In this document: one piece after another, positions 38,016 to 47,397 of the stretch | How positions within the stretch are numbered: the stretch's first letter is position 1 | Layout: every line of letters begins with the position of its first letter | From: Polynucleobacter meluiroseus | GTDB lineage: Bacteria > Pseudomonadota > Gammaproteobacteria > Burkholderiales > Burkholderiaceae | Length of the DNA: 64,000 bases | Reading direction: 5' to 3' | Assembly: GCA_945878885.1 (NCBI GenBank) | Contig: CAMCUP010000008.1 | Coordinates: 18,461-82,460 of the forward strand | Program-made: the position numbers and the translations under genes | Notes under the pieces: model-generated | Told to the model about the DNA's origin: nothing | What the model saw: the letters and a program-made list of their open reading frames with translations, nothing else | Database searches by the model: none

Positions 38016-39137
38016 GTGCCAAGTTCTGCTGATCTAGTTCACCTTAGTCAACATATTTTGTGGCTTACCTTCATCGTCACCATTTTGCTTGGTGCATTAA
38101 TGCAATGGTCTAGCTTTTGTACCATGGGTGCAGTTTCGGATGTCTTAGTGATGTCGGATTACACCCGATTGCGCCAATGGTCGCTGGCCATTGGGGTTGC
38201 CATAATTGGGGTAGCTATTTTAGCCTCGCAGGGCCATATTGATACGAGTAAATCGATCTATACCAGCAATCGTTTATTGTATTTATCTACCATTATTGGT
38301 AGTGTTTGTTTTGGTTTTGGAATGGTGCTGGCTTCAGGTTGCGGTAGCAAAACCTTAATTCGGATTGGCGGCGGTAATTTAAAGTCAGTCGTAGTATTTT
38401 TTGTTTTGGGTTTGGTTTCTTATATGACTTTAAAGGGTTTTTTGGCAGTATTGCGGGTAAGCACCATCGACACGCTATTTATTCCTCTCGGTACCTCTCA
38501 AGATCTACCAAGTATTTTGGCTCCTCATACGAGTGTAGCGAAGGCTAACTTACAACTTATATTTGGGTTACTGATTGGCGGCGCATGTGTGCTTTTTGCG
38601 TTGGCTAAAAAATCATTTTGGCAAATAGAAAACCTACTAGCCGGCTTTGGGGTTGGTTTAGCAATTGTGGCTATTTGGTGGGTTTCTGGGTATCTTGGAT
38701 ATATCGCTGAAGACCCGAAGACCCTCGAAGAGGTATTTTTAGCGACTAATTCTGGGCGCATGGAAAGCCTTTCGTTTGTAGCGCCGTATGCCTATACCCT
38801 CGATTGGTTGATTTTATTTAGCGATACTTCAAAAGTCTTAACTGTAGGTATTGTTGCAGTTGGCGGCATTATTGTCGGCTCTTTTTTAAGCGCCATTCTC
38901 ACTAAGACTTTTCGTTGGGAAACCTTTCATGGGGTAGAGGACACTGGCAATCATTTACTTGGCGGTGCTTTAATGGGTTTTGGCGGGGTTACCGCTTTAG
39001 GTTGCACAATTGGTCAGGGTTTAAGTGGTATTTCAACCTTAGCGCTTGGTTCTTTTTTAGCCTTACCAGGTTTTATCGGCGGCGCTTGTTTGGGTCTCTG
39101 GTATTTACAATGGCGACTTGAACGACAGCTCAATTAA
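38016..39137 (+). CDS. YeeE/YedE family thiosulfate transporter (TsuA-like)
   Basis: 373 residues with around nine to ten membrane helices, GTG start 4 bases after the cytochrome gene. Cysteine motifs characteristic of YeeE/TsuA are present: MQWSSFCTMGAVSD, ASGCGSKTLIRIGGGNLK and ALGCTIGQGLSG. TsuA moves thiosulfate into the cytoplasm along buried cysteines. In this context it may import thiosulfate or sulfane sulfur for assimilation, or return it. Substrate is inferred from the family. Confidence 0.88.
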   Translation: MPSSADLVHLSQHILWLTFIVTILLGALMQWSSFCTMGAVSDVLVMSDYTRLRQWSLAIGVAIIGVAILASQGHIDTSKSIYTSNRLLYLSTIIGSVCFGFGMVLASGCGSKTLIRIGGGNLKSVVVFFVLGLVSYMTLKGFLAVLRVSTIDTLFIPLGTSQDLPSILAPHTSVAKANLQLIFGLLIGGACVLFALAKKSFWQIENLLAGFGVGLAIVAIWWVSGYLGYIAEDPKTLEEVFLATNSGRMESLSFVAPYAYTLDWLILFSDTSKVLTVGIVAVGGIIVGSFLSAILTKTFRWETFHGVEDTGNHLLGGALMGFGGVTALGCTIGQGLSGISTLALGSFLALPGFIGGACLGLWYLQWRLERQLN

Positions 39138-39148
39138 AAGGCCATAGC

Positions 39149-39580
39149 ATGCAAATTGATTGGACCGCATTTACACCGATTCCAGCGTTATTGGGCGGAG
39201 TTATTTTGGGCCTAGCTGCAGCACTTTATATTCATTTACATGGTCGTCTTTTAGGGGTCAGCGGGATAGTGGGTGGCTTAACCAAACCCCAGGCAGGCGA
39301 TTGGGCGTGGCGCCTGAGTTTTGTTGTTGGCCTATTGTCGAGCCCGCTCTTAGGCGGTTTATTTTTTGACTTGCATTCTGTACTGATTATTGATGCTGGC
39401 TGGGGCGCATTAATTCTGGCAGGGTTACTAGTTGGTTTTGGTGCTAGTTATGGGTCTGGGTGTACGAGTGGACATGGCATCTGTGGTCTTGCTCGACTTT
39501 CAGCAAGGTCTTTAGTAGCCACCATCGCTTTTATGGGTGCAGGTTTTTTTACCGTTTTTCTGCTCCGTCATGTTTTTTAA
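39149..39580 (+). CDS. YeeE/YedE family protein, half-size subunit 1
   Basis: 143 residues with four membrane helices. HGRLLGVSGIVGGL and the cysteine motif GSGCTSGHGICGLARLSARS match the half-length YeeE/YedE (PmpA/PmpB type) proteins, often paired in sulfur clusters. With the next gene it would make a complete two-part transporter equivalent to the single long YeeE protein just upstream. Substrate is inferred to be a sulfur species. Confidence 0.88.
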   Translation: MQIDWTAFTPIPALLGGVILGLAAALYIHLHGRLLGVSGIVGGLTKPQAGDWAWRLSFVVGLLSSPLLGGLFFDLHSVLIIDAGWGALILAGLLVGFGASYGSGCTSGHGICGLARLSARSLVATIAFMGAGFFTVFLLRHVF

Positions 39581-39600
39581 AATAAACTTGGAACAAGCTA

Positions 39601-40041
39601 ATGAAACATAGCTTTGGACTGCTAAGTCAATTTGCGATTGGGCTTATATTTGGCCTGGGTTTAATTATTTCAGGCATGACTAATCCCCAGAAAATTATTC
39701 ATTTTCTCGACCTTGCTGGTAACTGGGACCCCAGCTTAATTTTCGTTATGCTTGGCGGAATATTAGTTGGTTTAGCCTCTTTTTATCTTGCCAGCAAGCG
39801 CACTGAGACTTGGTTTGGTGGGCTAATACAGTGGCCCAAAAGTAGCCAAATTGATCGGCATTTAATTATTGGTAGCTTGTTATTTGGGGTAGGCTGGGGA
39901 ATCGCTGGATTTTGCCCGGGTCCCGCGATCGTTGCCTTAGGTAGCGGCCATGAAAAGGCATTCGTTTTTACTTTGATGATGTTGGTTGGGATGTTAATTT
40001 ATCAGTGGTTTGGCAATGATTTAAAAAACCGACTACATTAA
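39601..40041 (+). CDS. YeeE/YedE family protein, half-size subunit 2 (DUF6691-like)
   Basis: 146 residues, four membrane helices. FAIGLIFGLGLIISGMTNPQKIIHFLDL and GWGIAGFCPGPAIVALGSG are family signatures, with the single cysteine in GFCPGP. It is the usual partner of the SGCTSGHG subunit encoded 20 bases upstream. Together they likely import thiosulfate or a similar compound. Confidence 0.88.
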   Translation: MKHSFGLLSQFAIGLIFGLGLIISGMTNPQKIIHFLDLAGNWDPSLIFVMLGGILVGLASFYLASKRTETWFGGLIQWPKSSQIDRHLIIGSLLFGVGWGIAGFCPGPAIVALGSGHEKAFVFTLMMLVGMLIYQWFGNDLKNRLH

Positions 40042-40070
40042 TTCTATTATATGTATTGAAAGAGGCTGAA

Positions 40071-40427
40071 ATGAGTATTCCAATAGCTTGTCATAATGAA
40101 TTGTTTGGTACTGCTGGGCAGATTACCCCGCATGATTTGGCTGATATTGCCGCGCAGGGCTATAAAAGTGTAATTAACAACCGCCCCGATTATGAGGAAG
40201 GTCCTGAGCAAGCTCCGCATGAAAATATTCAGGCTGAGGCTTTAAAGCTTGGCTTAAATTATGCTTTTCTGCCAGTTATTAGCGGTGCAATAACGCTTGA
40301 GCAAGTCCAGGAAATGGCGCGTTTACTAAAAACCATGCCTGTCCCAATTTTGGCCTTTTGTCGTTCGGGTGCGCGCTCAACTAATTTATACCAAATGGCT
40401 GTTAATCTTAATCAAGAGCGCAGCTAA
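40071..40427 (+). CDS. BLH/TIGR01244-type sulfurtransferase-phosphatase fold protein
   Basis: 118 residues from ATG 40071 (AGAGG upstream); the ORF-track TTG at 40056 is not needed. The sequence (VINNRPDYEEGPEQ... ILAFCRSGARSTNLYQ) is the beta-lactamase hydrolase-like DUF442 domain, with Cys97 in a CxxGxRS loop. These domains lie beside or fused to persulfide dioxygenases and sulfide:quinone reductases, so thiol sulfurtransfer is likely. No signal peptide, hence cytoplasmic. It ends the sulfur cluster; its stop overlaps the phhB start. Confidence 0.85.
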   Translation: MSIPIACHNELFGTAGQITPHDLADIAAQGYKSVINNRPDYEEGPEQAPHENIQAEALKLGLNYAFLPVISGAITLEQVQEMARLLKTMPVPILAFCRSGARSTNLYQMAVNLNQERS

Positions 40428-40744
40428 TGCCCCGCTTATTAAATGATCAAGAACGCAATGCGATGCGCTTAAATTACCCAGCCTGGCAGATGCTAGAAAA
40501 TCGCGATGCCATTAGTCGCACTTTTTTATTTCCAGATTTTAAAATTGCTTTTGCTTTTATGCAGCAGTGTGCCGAATATGCAGAAAAAATTGATCATCAT
40601 CCGGAGTGGCTCAATATCTGGAATCGGCTTGAGGTGGTTCTAGCAACGCATAGTGCTGGTGGATTAACTAGCCTCGATTTGCAATTAGCCGAATTTATGG
40701 ATCGTACTGCTAATTCTATAGGCTTGCAGCAGCCTGGAGCGTAA
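40427..40744 (+). CDS. phhB: Pterin-4a-carbinolamine dehydratase
   Basis: 105 residues, full length. FLFPDFKIAFAFMQQCAEYAEKIDHHPEWLNIWNRLEVVLATHSAGGLTSLD contains the diagnostic HHPEW and histidine residues. It regenerates the quinonoid dihydropterin after aromatic amino acid hydroxylation; alternatively it supports molybdopterin or folate metabolism. No phenylalanine hydroxylase is nearby. The ATG overlaps the previous stop by one base, so it is in the same transcript as the sulfur genes. Confidence 0.93.
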   Translation: MPRLLNDQERNAMRLNYPAWQMLENRDAISRTFLFPDFKIAFAFMQQCAEYAEKIDHHPEWLNIWNRLEVVLATHSAGGLTSLDLQLAEFMDRTANSIGLQQPGA

Positions 40745-40746
40745 AC

Positions 40747-41175
40747 ATGAGCACTTGGTTTATGCGGCGTAATTGTTCATTTACGCCACTACAATTAATT
40801 TATTTTTATATTTCTTTGGTCGGTTTTTCTTTACTAATCGCCATCTATTTTTTATGGATAGGTGTTTGGGTGATTATTTGCTTTACCTTGTTTGAATTAA
40901 CTGCGGTCGCTATTGCCTTGTTGATTTATTCGCGTCATGCACTTGATTATGAAAAAATTTCCGTGGATGGCGATTTGTTCATTTATGAGAAAAGCTGGGG
41001 TGGGCAGCTAACTCGGCAACAATGGAATGCGCGCTGGGTAAAGTTGATTCATATGCATAATGACCCTAACCAACTGGCCCTGCGGTATGGCAATGAGCAT
41101 AAACCAATTGGCATTTTTTTACGCAATGTTGATCGCCCCCGTTTTGAACATGACTTACGTTTGCACTTGGCTTAA
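40747..41175 (+). CDS. DUF2244 membrane protein
   Basis: 142 residues with two adjacent membrane helices (LQLIYFYISLVGFSLLIAIYFLWIGVWVIICFTLFELTAVAIALLIY) and a soluble C-terminal part ending in FLRNVDRPRFEHDLRLHLA. The starting RRNCSFTPLQL and the RHALDYEKISVDGDLF segment are typical of DUF2244, a family often found near cytochrome oxidase genes. Function unknown. It follows phhB by 2 bases. Confidence 0.85.
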   Translation: MSTWFMRRNCSFTPLQLIYFYISLVGFSLLIAIYFLWIGVWVIICFTLFELTAVAIALLIYSRHALDYEKISVDGDLFIYEKSWGGQLTRQQWNARWVKLIHMHNDPNQLALRYGNEHKPIGIFLRNVDRPRFEHDLRLHLA

Positions 41176-41217
41176 GTGAATCAAGGCATTTATAAGAATT
41201 AATACTGAGAATTAATA

Positions 41218-41637
41218 ATGAGAATTGAAATACCTGAAACTAAGCGCTTCGTTCACGAGACGACTATGGATATTCGCTGGGGCGATATGGATGCGTTTCA
41301 GCATGTGAACAATACGCTCTATTTTCGTTATATGGAGCAATCGCGAATCGACTGGATTGTCTCGTTAGGTTTTACGAATATGGTTAATAAAGAAGCATTG
41401 CTGATGGTAAATGGGTTCTGTAATTTTTATGCGCAATTATCTTTCCCAGGAAGATTGCTTGTGCAAACCTTTATCGGGGCGATTGGCAATTCAAGTATTG
41501 ATTTATATAACACGATTGCTTTAGTTGAAGAACCCACAAAAATTTGTGCTGCAGGAGGGGCCACCATGGTTTGGGTTGATCTTGCCACTAATAAGGCGCG
41601 ACCTTGGCCCGAGCATATTTTAAAAATATTGCAATAA
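41218..41637 (+). CDS. Acyl-CoA thioesterase, hotdog fold (YbgC/4HBT-like)
   Basis: 139 residues. TTMDIRWGDMDAFQHVNNTLYFRYMEQSRIDWI contains the D-x-x-x-H-V-N-N motif of 4-hydroxybenzoyl-CoA thioesterase-like proteins, in which the Asp is catalytic. No signal peptide. The acyl substrate is not predictable from sequence. It lies between DUF2244 and mnmH with a 3-base gap to the latter. Confidence 0.9.
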   Translation: MRIEIPETKRFVHETTMDIRWGDMDAFQHVNNTLYFRYMEQSRIDWIVSLGFTNMVNKEALLMVNGFCNFYAQLSFPGRLLVQTFIGAIGNSSIDLYNTIALVEEPTKICAAGGATMVWVDLATNKARPWPEHILKILQ

Positions 41638-41640
41638 ATT

Positions 41641-42708
41641 GTGCCGAAGTTAGAAGCCAAAATAACACCCAAGACGGTTGATGATTTCGCTCAATACGAT
41701 GCAATTATTGATACCCGCTCACCCTTAGAATTTGCTTTAGATCATATTCCTGGCGCGATTAATTATCCTGTTCTCACTAACGAAGAGCGGGCTCGTATTG
41801 GCACAATTTATAAAAATGAATCGCCTTTTGCGGCTAAAAAAATAGGCGCTGCTTTAGTGGCACGCAATATTTCAAATCACTTGGAAAAACATTTTTTAGC
41901 CCTGCCATATGCTTGGCGCCCCTTAGTTTACTGTTGGCGTGGGGGTGAACGTAGCGGGGCGTTTACCCTTATTTTGAATCGCATTGGCTGGAAGGCTGAG
42001 CAACTAGAAGGTGGTTATCAAGCTTTTAGACGTCAGGTGATTAGCGATTTAAATGGTTTTGCGAGCCAATTTTCTTTTATTGTGATTTGTGGCATGACGG
42101 GTAGTGGTAAAACTCGCCTTTTAGCTGAGCTACAAACGCAAAGTGCTCAAGTGCTCGATCTTGAAGCGTTAGCTATGCATCGAGGTTCGGTTTTGGGTCA
42201 TGATCCTAATAACCTGCAGCCAAGTCAAAAAGGCTTTGAAACTGCGCTTTGGCATTCTTTGGGCAAGCTTAATCCCAAGCAGCCAGTTTATGTTGAGTCT
42301 GAAAGTAAAAAAGTGGGTGGCTTGCACATTCCTGAAGCCTTGATGGAGCGAATTCGCGCGGGCACGTGCATCGAAATTGAGGTAGACATTGCGCTACGAG
42401 TGCAATGGTTAATGGATCAGTATCAACATTTTCTAATTGATGTTGTGACGCTCGAAACGCGGTTAGTTAGTCTGACTTCACGTTATGGCAGGGCAACCAT
42501 CGAAAAGTGGAGTACTGCTGCTCATGAGGGTAAATTTACAGAACTAGTTCAAGAGTTATTGCTCAAGCATTACGACCCAGCATATCAGGGGTCGATTGAG
42601 CGTAATTTTAAGCAATATGACACTAAACGCAGTGTGCGCTTAGTGGGTATTAGCAATCAAGCATTTGGCAACTTAGCTAATCAGGTACTAGACTTAAAGC
42701 AAACTTAA
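41641..42708 (+). CDS. mnmH: tRNA 2-selenouridine/geranyl-2-thiouridine synthase
   Basis: 355 residues from GTG 41641 (also called selU or ybbB). The N-terminal rhodanese domain has Cys98 in [10 protein letters not shown], and the C-terminal domain a P-loop [11 protein letters not shown] at residues 151-161. It acts on 2-thiouridine at the wobble position of Lys, Glu and Gln tRNAs, giving geranylated and then selenium-containing bases. The selenophosphate synthetase gene selD is not in this window. Its stop overlaps the convergent gcdH stop. Confidence 0.95.
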   Translation: MPKLEAKITPKTVDDFAQYDAIIDTRSPLEFALDHIPGAINYPVLTNEERARIGTIYKNESPFAAKKIGAALVARNISNHLEKHFLALPYAWRPLVYCWRGGERSGAFTLILNRIGWKAEQLEGGYQAFRRQVISDLNGFASQFSFIVICGMTGSGKTRLLAELQTQSAQVLDLEALAMHRGSVLGHDPNNLQPSQKGFETALWHSLGKLNPKQPVYVESESKKVGGLHIPEALMERIRAGTCIEIEVDIALRVQWLMDQYQHFLIDVVTLETRLVSLTSRYGRATIEKWSTAAHEGKFTELVQELLLKHYDPAYQGSIERNFKQYDTKRSVRLVGISNQAFGNLANQVLDLKQT

Positions 42709-43904
42709 TTAAAGGCTTGAATGCCTGTTTGGGCGCGCCCTAAAATTAAGGCATGAATATCATGTGTACCTTCATAAGTATTCACAACCTCTAAATTAAG
42801 TAAGTGCCGAATCACGCCATACTCATCTGAAATGCCATTACCGCCATGCATATCGCGGGCCATGCGGGCAATTTCTAAAGCTTTGCCACAGGAATTTCGT
42901 TTCATAATCGAGGTAATTTCAGGGGATGCGAGATGCTCATCTTTCATGCGGCCTAAACGTAAGCAGCCCTGTAGACCGAGGCAAATTTCAGTTTGCATGT
43001 CGGCAAGTTTTTTTTGAATTAGTTGGTTGGCAGCCAAGGGACGACCAAATTGCTCCCGGTCGAGGGTATATTGCCGCGCTGCATGCCAACAAAATTCAGC
43101 TGCCCCTAAGGCGCCCCAAGCAATACCGTAGCGCGCAGAGTTTAAACATGTGAAGGGGCCTTTTAAGCCAGTAACGTGCGGCAATTCATTTTCAGTTGGC
43201 ACAAATACTTTATCCATCACAATTTCGCCAGTAATAGATGCGCGCAAACCCATCTTGCCAGTAATTTTTGGTGTGCTTAAACCCCGCATACCCTTTTCAA
43301 GAATAAAGCCACGGATCTCGCCAGCATCATTTTTTGCCCAAACCACAAAGACATCGGCAATGGGGGAGTTAGAAATCCACATTTTGGCCCCTGACAATTC
43401 AAAGCCACCCGGAACGCTATGGGCCCGAGTAATCATGCCACCTGCATCAGAGCCAAAGTTGGGTTCAGTAAGACCAAAACAGCCAATGAGTTCGCCAGTA
43501 GCTAATTTAGGTAAATATTTTTGTTTTTGTTCTAGGCTACCAAATTCATTGATCGGCACCATAACCAATGACGACTGTACGCTCATCATCGATCGGTAAC
43601 CCGAGTCAACTCGCTCGATTTCTCGGGCAATAAGACCATAAGAAACATAATTTAAATTGGCGCCGCCAAATTCTTCAGGGATAGTGATACCAAGCAAGCC
43701 CAATTCACCCATTTCTCGAAAAATACTCGCATCAGCTCCTTCATCACGAAAGTCGGCCTGAATACGAGGCGCTAGGCGCCCTTGAGCATATTCAAAGGCA
43801 GCTTCACGTACCATTCGCTCTTCAGTGGTAAGTTGTTGGTCTAAAAGTAGGGGATCAGCCCAATTAAATGGGGTTTTACTTTTAGGCGAGGGTGTTTTGC
43901 TCAT
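42705..43904 (-). CDS. gcdH: Glutaryl-CoA dehydrogenase / acyl-CoA dehydrogenase
   Basis: 399 residues. Acyl-CoA dehydrogenase motifs include [36 protein letters not shown], and the catalytic glutamate in [26 protein letters not shown] near the C-terminus. The latter and the [13 protein letters not shown] segment match glutaryl-CoA dehydrogenase, which decarboxylates glutaryl-CoA to crotonyl-CoA in lysine and tryptophan breakdown. An enoyl-CoA hydratase gene for the next step lies at 57153, not adjacent. It is convergent with mnmH. Confidence 0.92.
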   Translation of the reverse strand: MSKTPSPKSKTPFNWADPLLLDQQLTTEERMVREAAFEYAQGRLAPRIQADFRDEGADASIFREMGELGLLGITIPEEFGGANLNYVSYGLIAREIERVDSGYRSMMSVQSSLVMVPINEFGSLEQKQKYLPKLATGELIGCFGLTEPNFGSDAGGMITRAHSVPGGFELSGAKMWISNSPIADVFVVWAKNDAGEIRGFILEKGMRGLSTPKITGKMGLRASITGEIVMDKVFVPTENELPHVTGLKGPFTCLNSARYGIAWGALGAAEFCWHAARQYTLDREQFGRPLAANQLIQKKLADMQTEICLGLQGCLRLGRMKDEHLASPEITSIMKRNSCGKALEIARMARDMHGGNGISDEYGVIRHLLNLEVVNTYEGTHDIHALILGRAQTGIQAFN

Positions 43905-44007
43905 TCGATTTACTCACTTTTCCCGGCGATGAAATTGGGCTGGGCAAAATCACCCAATTAGCACTATTCTATTCAATTAATCACTTTTCGATCTAGCGCG
44001 CCTCGCT

Positions 44008-44733
44008 ATGGAAAAAAACCCGCCACCGCGCCGCCATTACCGCTACTACGATTTAATCCTGGTGGCTTTTGTAGTTGTGCTGCTTTGCTCGAATTTTATT
44101 GGCGCTGGTAAGGCAGGAACGATCGATTTACCCTATTTTGGCCCCATTATCTTTGGTGCTGGAGTGCTTTTTTTTCCGATCGCCTATTTTTTTGGCGATA
44201 TCATAACCGAGGTTTATGGCTATGCCTATGATCGACGTGCAGTGTGGGCAGGGTTTGCCGCTTTAATTTTTGCTGCAATCATGGCGCAAGTTGTAATTGC
44301 ATTACCGATAGCCCCAGGCTCTTATATGGCGAATTATCAGCAAGGCTTAGAAACCGTGTTTGGTAATTCATGGCGTATTGCCTTAGCTTCAATTACTGCC
44401 TTTTGGTTCGGTAGCTTTGCTAATGCGTTTATTTTGGCAAAATTGAAAATTGCTACTGCCGGACGTTTTTTATGGCTGCGGGCAATTGGCTCAACCGCCG
44501 TAGGCGAGTTAATCGATTCATCCCTATTTTATTTGCTGGCGTTTTATGGTATTTGGCCACTAGCTGAACTGCTGCAAATTGCCTTAGCGCAATATGTATT
44601 AAAAACCAGCTGGGAAGTGCTCGCCACCCCGCTAACGTATTGGGTAGTTAATTATTTAAAACGCAAAGAACAAGAAGATCATTATGATATCCATACTAAT
44701 TTCACCCCCTTTCGCATGCGCGTTGACCGCTAG
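44008..44733 (+). CDS. Queuosine precursor transporter (YhhQ/DUF165)
   Basis: 241 residues with six membrane helices. [57 protein letters not shown] and the [21 protein letters not shown] segment are classical YhhQ motifs. It imports preQ0 or preQ1 for queuosine in tRNA. The neighbouring mnmH also modifies the tRNA wobble position. The 103-base upstream gap to the divergent gcdH shows no preQ1 riboswitch that I can recognise. Confidence 0.93.
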   Translation: MEKNPPPRRHYRYYDLILVAFVVVLLCSNFIGAGKAGTIDLPYFGPIIFGAGVLFFPIAYFFGDIITEVYGYAYDRRAVWAGFAALIFAAIMAQVVIALPIAPGSYMANYQQGLETVFGNSWRIALASITAFWFGSFANAFILAKLKIATAGRFLWLRAIGSTAVGELIDSSLFYLLAFYGIWPLAELLQIALAQYVLKTSWEVLATPLTYWVVNYLKRKEQEDHYDIHTNFTPFRMRVDR

Positions 44734-44741
44734 GAGAAGCT

Positions 44742-45728
44742 ATGCAGCCCTTTATTGATCCCACCATATTACCCAGTGAAATTACCCCGAAAGCAATTTT
44801 TGAACGCCGCCGTGCATTAATTAAAGCGGCAGCAGCAGGTAGTTTCGGCGCGGGCTTGGCGCCTTGGTTTAGTCGCGCAGCATTTGCTCAGGCTGCACCT
44901 GCTGGCCCGCCGGCAGGAGGCGTTAAATTAAAATCCACACCCTCAAGTTATTCAACTACCGAAACCCTATCTTCTTATAAAGATGTCACTACTTATAATA
45001 ATTTTTATGAGTTTGGTACCGATAAAGCCCAGCCTCATGAGACTGCTAAAAGCTTGGAAACTAGACCATGGACTGTTACCGTTGAGGGCCTAGTCAAAAA
45101 GCCGCAGACTTTTGATATCGATGCCTTGCTCAAATTGGCACCAATGGAAGAGCGCATTTATCGGATGCGATGTGTGGAAGGCTGGTCGATGGTAATTCCT
45201 TGGAATGGCTATTCCTTATCTAAACTACTCAGCGTAGTTGAGCCCACTAGTGCAGCTAAATACGTTGAATTTATTTCCCTAGCTGATCGCAAGCAAATGC
45301 CTGGCGTGAATTCATCAGTACTAAATTGGCCTTATCGTGAGGGCTTACGCTTAGACGAGGCAATGAATCCATTGGCCTTGCTCACTTTTGGTTTATATGG
45401 TGAGGCGTTGCCTAAGCAAAATGGCGCCCCTGTACGTATGGTTATTCCATGGAAGTATGGTTTTAAAAGTGCTAAGTCAATCGTTAAAATTCGTTTAACC
45501 GATCAGCAACCGCCAACTAGCTGGAATACATCGGCTCCAAATGAGTATGGTTTTTATTCCAATGTAAACCCTAATGTTGATCATCCACGTTGGAGTCAAG
45601 CTACCGAGCGACGGATTGGTGATGGGCGAGGATTTTTTGCGCCCAAAGTAAAAACTGAAATGTTCAATGGGTATGGTAATCAGGTTGCGAGTTTGTATGC
45701 AGGCATGGACCTTAAAAAATACTATTAA
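44742..45728 (+). CDS. msrP: Protein-methionine-sulfoxide reductase, molybdopterin subunit
   Basis: 328 residues, formerly YedY. A Tat signal ([22 protein letters not shown]) and the sulfite-oxidase fold with Mo-ligand Cys144 in [17 protein letters not shown] are present. [24 protein letters not shown] and [25 protein letters not shown] are family signatures. It repairs oxidised methionines in periplasmic proteins using electrons from MsrQ. A second sulfite-oxidase-fold enzyme besides SoxC in this window. Confidence 0.96.
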   Translation: MQPFIDPTILPSEITPKAIFERRRALIKAAAAGSFGAGLAPWFSRAAFAQAAPAGPPAGGVKLKSTPSSYSTTETLSSYKDVTTYNNFYEFGTDKAQPHETAKSLETRPWTVTVEGLVKKPQTFDIDALLKLAPMEERIYRMRCVEGWSMVIPWNGYSLSKLLSVVEPTSAAKYVEFISLADRKQMPGVNSSVLNWPYREGLRLDEAMNPLALLTFGLYGEALPKQNGAPVRMVIPWKYGFKSAKSIVKIRLTDQQPPTSWNTSAPNEYGFYSNVNPNVDHPRWSQATERRIGDGRGFFAPKVKTEMFNGYGNQVASLYAGMDLKKYY

Positions 45729-46347
45729 CCAAACAGGTTTTTTAAAGGGTTTCAAGCTCCTAGTTTTTTTGTTGGCACTGCTACCGCTAGAACGGCTTCT
45801 TTATTTTGCTTACAGCGATCAATTAGGTGCGAACCCAATTGAATTTATTACACGCTCAACCGGCACTTGGACCCTCGTTTTATTTTGCCTTACTTTGGGT
45901 ATGACACCCTTACGCTTAATTACAGGGTGGGGTGGTTGGATACGGGTACGCCGTATGCTTGGGCTATTTGTATTTTTTTATGCTTGTTTGCACTTTTTAA
46001 TTTGGCTTTGGTTAGACCAAGATTTTGTCTTAGCTTCGATGGTGAAGGATGTGATTAAGCGCCCCTTTATAACCATGGGGTTTATTACTTTTGTGTTACT
46101 TATTCCACTGGCGCTCACTTCAAACCAGTGGTCGCAGCTTAAGTTGGGGCGCCGCTGGGCGATATTACATCGTTTAGTTTATGTTATTGCAGGCACAGCA
46201 ATTTTGCATTATTGGTGGGATAAGGCAGGAAAAAATAACTTTTCAGTGGTATCGATTTATCTAGGAGTTATTATCCTTTTACTAGCTTTTCGTTTATCAC
46301 TAATAAAAAATATATTAATTCGATTAAATGTAATTAGGAGCGCTTAA
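45697..46347 (+). CDS. msrQ: Protein-methionine-sulfoxide reductase heme-binding membrane subunit
   Basis: 216 residues from ATG 45697 (the ORF track's 45667 is further inside msrP). About six membrane helices; [22 protein letters not shown] and [21 protein letters not shown] hold the heme b histidines typical of YedZ/MsrQ. It passes electrons from the quinone pool to MsrP. It overlaps msrP by 32 bases, indicating coupled translation. Confidence 0.92.
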   Translation: MQAWTLKNTINQTGFLKGFKLLVFLLALLPLERLLYFAYSDQLGANPIEFITRSTGTWTLVLFCLTLGMTPLRLITGWGGWIRVRRMLGLFVFFYACLHFLIWLWLDQDFVLASMVKDVIKRPFITMGFITFVLLIPLALTSNQWSQLKLGRRWAILHRLVYVIAGTAILHYWWDKAGKNNFSVVSIYLGVIILLLAFRLSLIKNILIRLNVIRSA

Positions 46348-47379
46348 ATGCAATTAAGTTATTTTCAATCAAGTCTGTTTAAAGTGGTCCTGCTGGTAGG
46401 TAGTATTGGGTTTGGCATCGGCCAAGGATTTGGCATTTCACAGGTAGTTGCGCAAGGCAAGGATGCAGCTTACCCAAATCGACAAATTACTTTAATTATT
46501 CCTTTTCCGCCAGCGGGAGCAACTGATGCCTTAGGGCGCATGTTGTCACAAAAACTAACCCAACGTTTAGGGCAAACGGTAATTGTTGATAATCATCCTG
46601 GCGCGGGTGGCTCAATTGGCTCAAATTTAGTCGCACGAGCTGCACCTGATGGCTACACTTTGCTTTTGTCAACCGGTAGTACTCATGCTGTGGCACCAAG
46701 CTTTACTAAAAAATTACCTTATGACACGCAAGCCGATTTTACGCCGATTGGGGGCGTCGCAATTGCACCTGGCTTACTAACAATCACTAAAACTTTACCA
46801 GTTAAAAACCTGAAAGAATTTATCGAATATGCGCGGGCTCATCCGAATGAGATTAATTATGCGACAAGTGGCAATGGCACTGTAATGCATTTAAATGCTG
46901 AGTCATTAAAAGCAACAGCCCGTTTTAATATGACGCACATTCCTTATAAGGGGTCAGCTTTGGCTACGCCCGATTTAATTTCGGGTAAAGTTCATTTGTT
47001 ATTTGATACAACGATTGCAAGCTTGCCCCTAGTAACTGACGGCAAGTTAATGGCCTTAGGGGTTGCTAGCCCTAAGCGTTCACCTTTATTGCCAAATGTG
47101 CCGACCATTGCAGAGGCTGGCAAAGATTATGGCCTTGGACAATTTGAAACGTCGAATTGGTTTGGGCTATATGGGCCTAAAAATTTATCAGCTGAGATCG
47201 TGAATAAGCTAAACGCCGCATTAAATACAGTATTACTTGAGAAAGATACTAGAGAACGTTTAGCGCTTTTGGGTGCCGAGCCTATTCCCGGCTCACCTGA
47301 GAAATTTGCCACGATGGTAGCGCTAGATCGAGTACGTTGGACCAAAATTATTCAACAAAATCAAATTTCCATCGATTAA
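46348..47379 (+). CDS. Tripartite tricarboxylate transporter (Bug/TctC) substrate-binding protein
   Basis: 343 residues. Signal peptide (VVLLVGSIGFGIGQGFGISQVVAQ), then the Bug signature YPNRQITLIIPFPPAGATDALGRMLSQKLTQRLGQTVIVDNHPGAGGSIGSNLVARAAPDGYTLL. Bug proteins bind small carboxylates or similar solutes in the periplasm. No tctA/tctB genes are nearby, as is frequent for these orphan proteins in Burkholderiales. It starts directly after msrQ. Confidence 0.93.
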   Translation: MQLSYFQSSLFKVVLLVGSIGFGIGQGFGISQVVAQGKDAAYPNRQITLIIPFPPAGATDALGRMLSQKLTQRLGQTVIVDNHPGAGGSIGSNLVARAAPDGYTLLLSTGSTHAVAPSFTKKLPYDTQADFTPIGGVAIAPGLLTITKTLPVKNLKEFIEYARAHPNEINYATSGNGTVMHLNAESLKATARFNMTHIPYKGSALATPDLISGKVHLLFDTTIASLPLVTDGKLMALGVASPKRSPLLPNVPTIAEAGKDYGLGQFETSNWFGLYGPKNLSAEIVNKLNAALNTVLLEKDTRERLALLGAEPIPGSPEKFATMVALDRVRWTKIIQQNQISID

Positions 47380-47397
47380 TTCACTTATCGGAACAAT

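Noticed and set aside
43150-43599. 149-residue plus-strand ORF antisense to gcdH
   Set aside because: gcdH is full length with all motifs; the antisense frame has no recognisable domain.
43905-44007. preQ1 riboswitch before the queuosine precursor transporter
   Set aside because: I looked for the compact C-rich/A-rich pseudoknot pattern of preQ1-I aptamers and did not find it in this gap.
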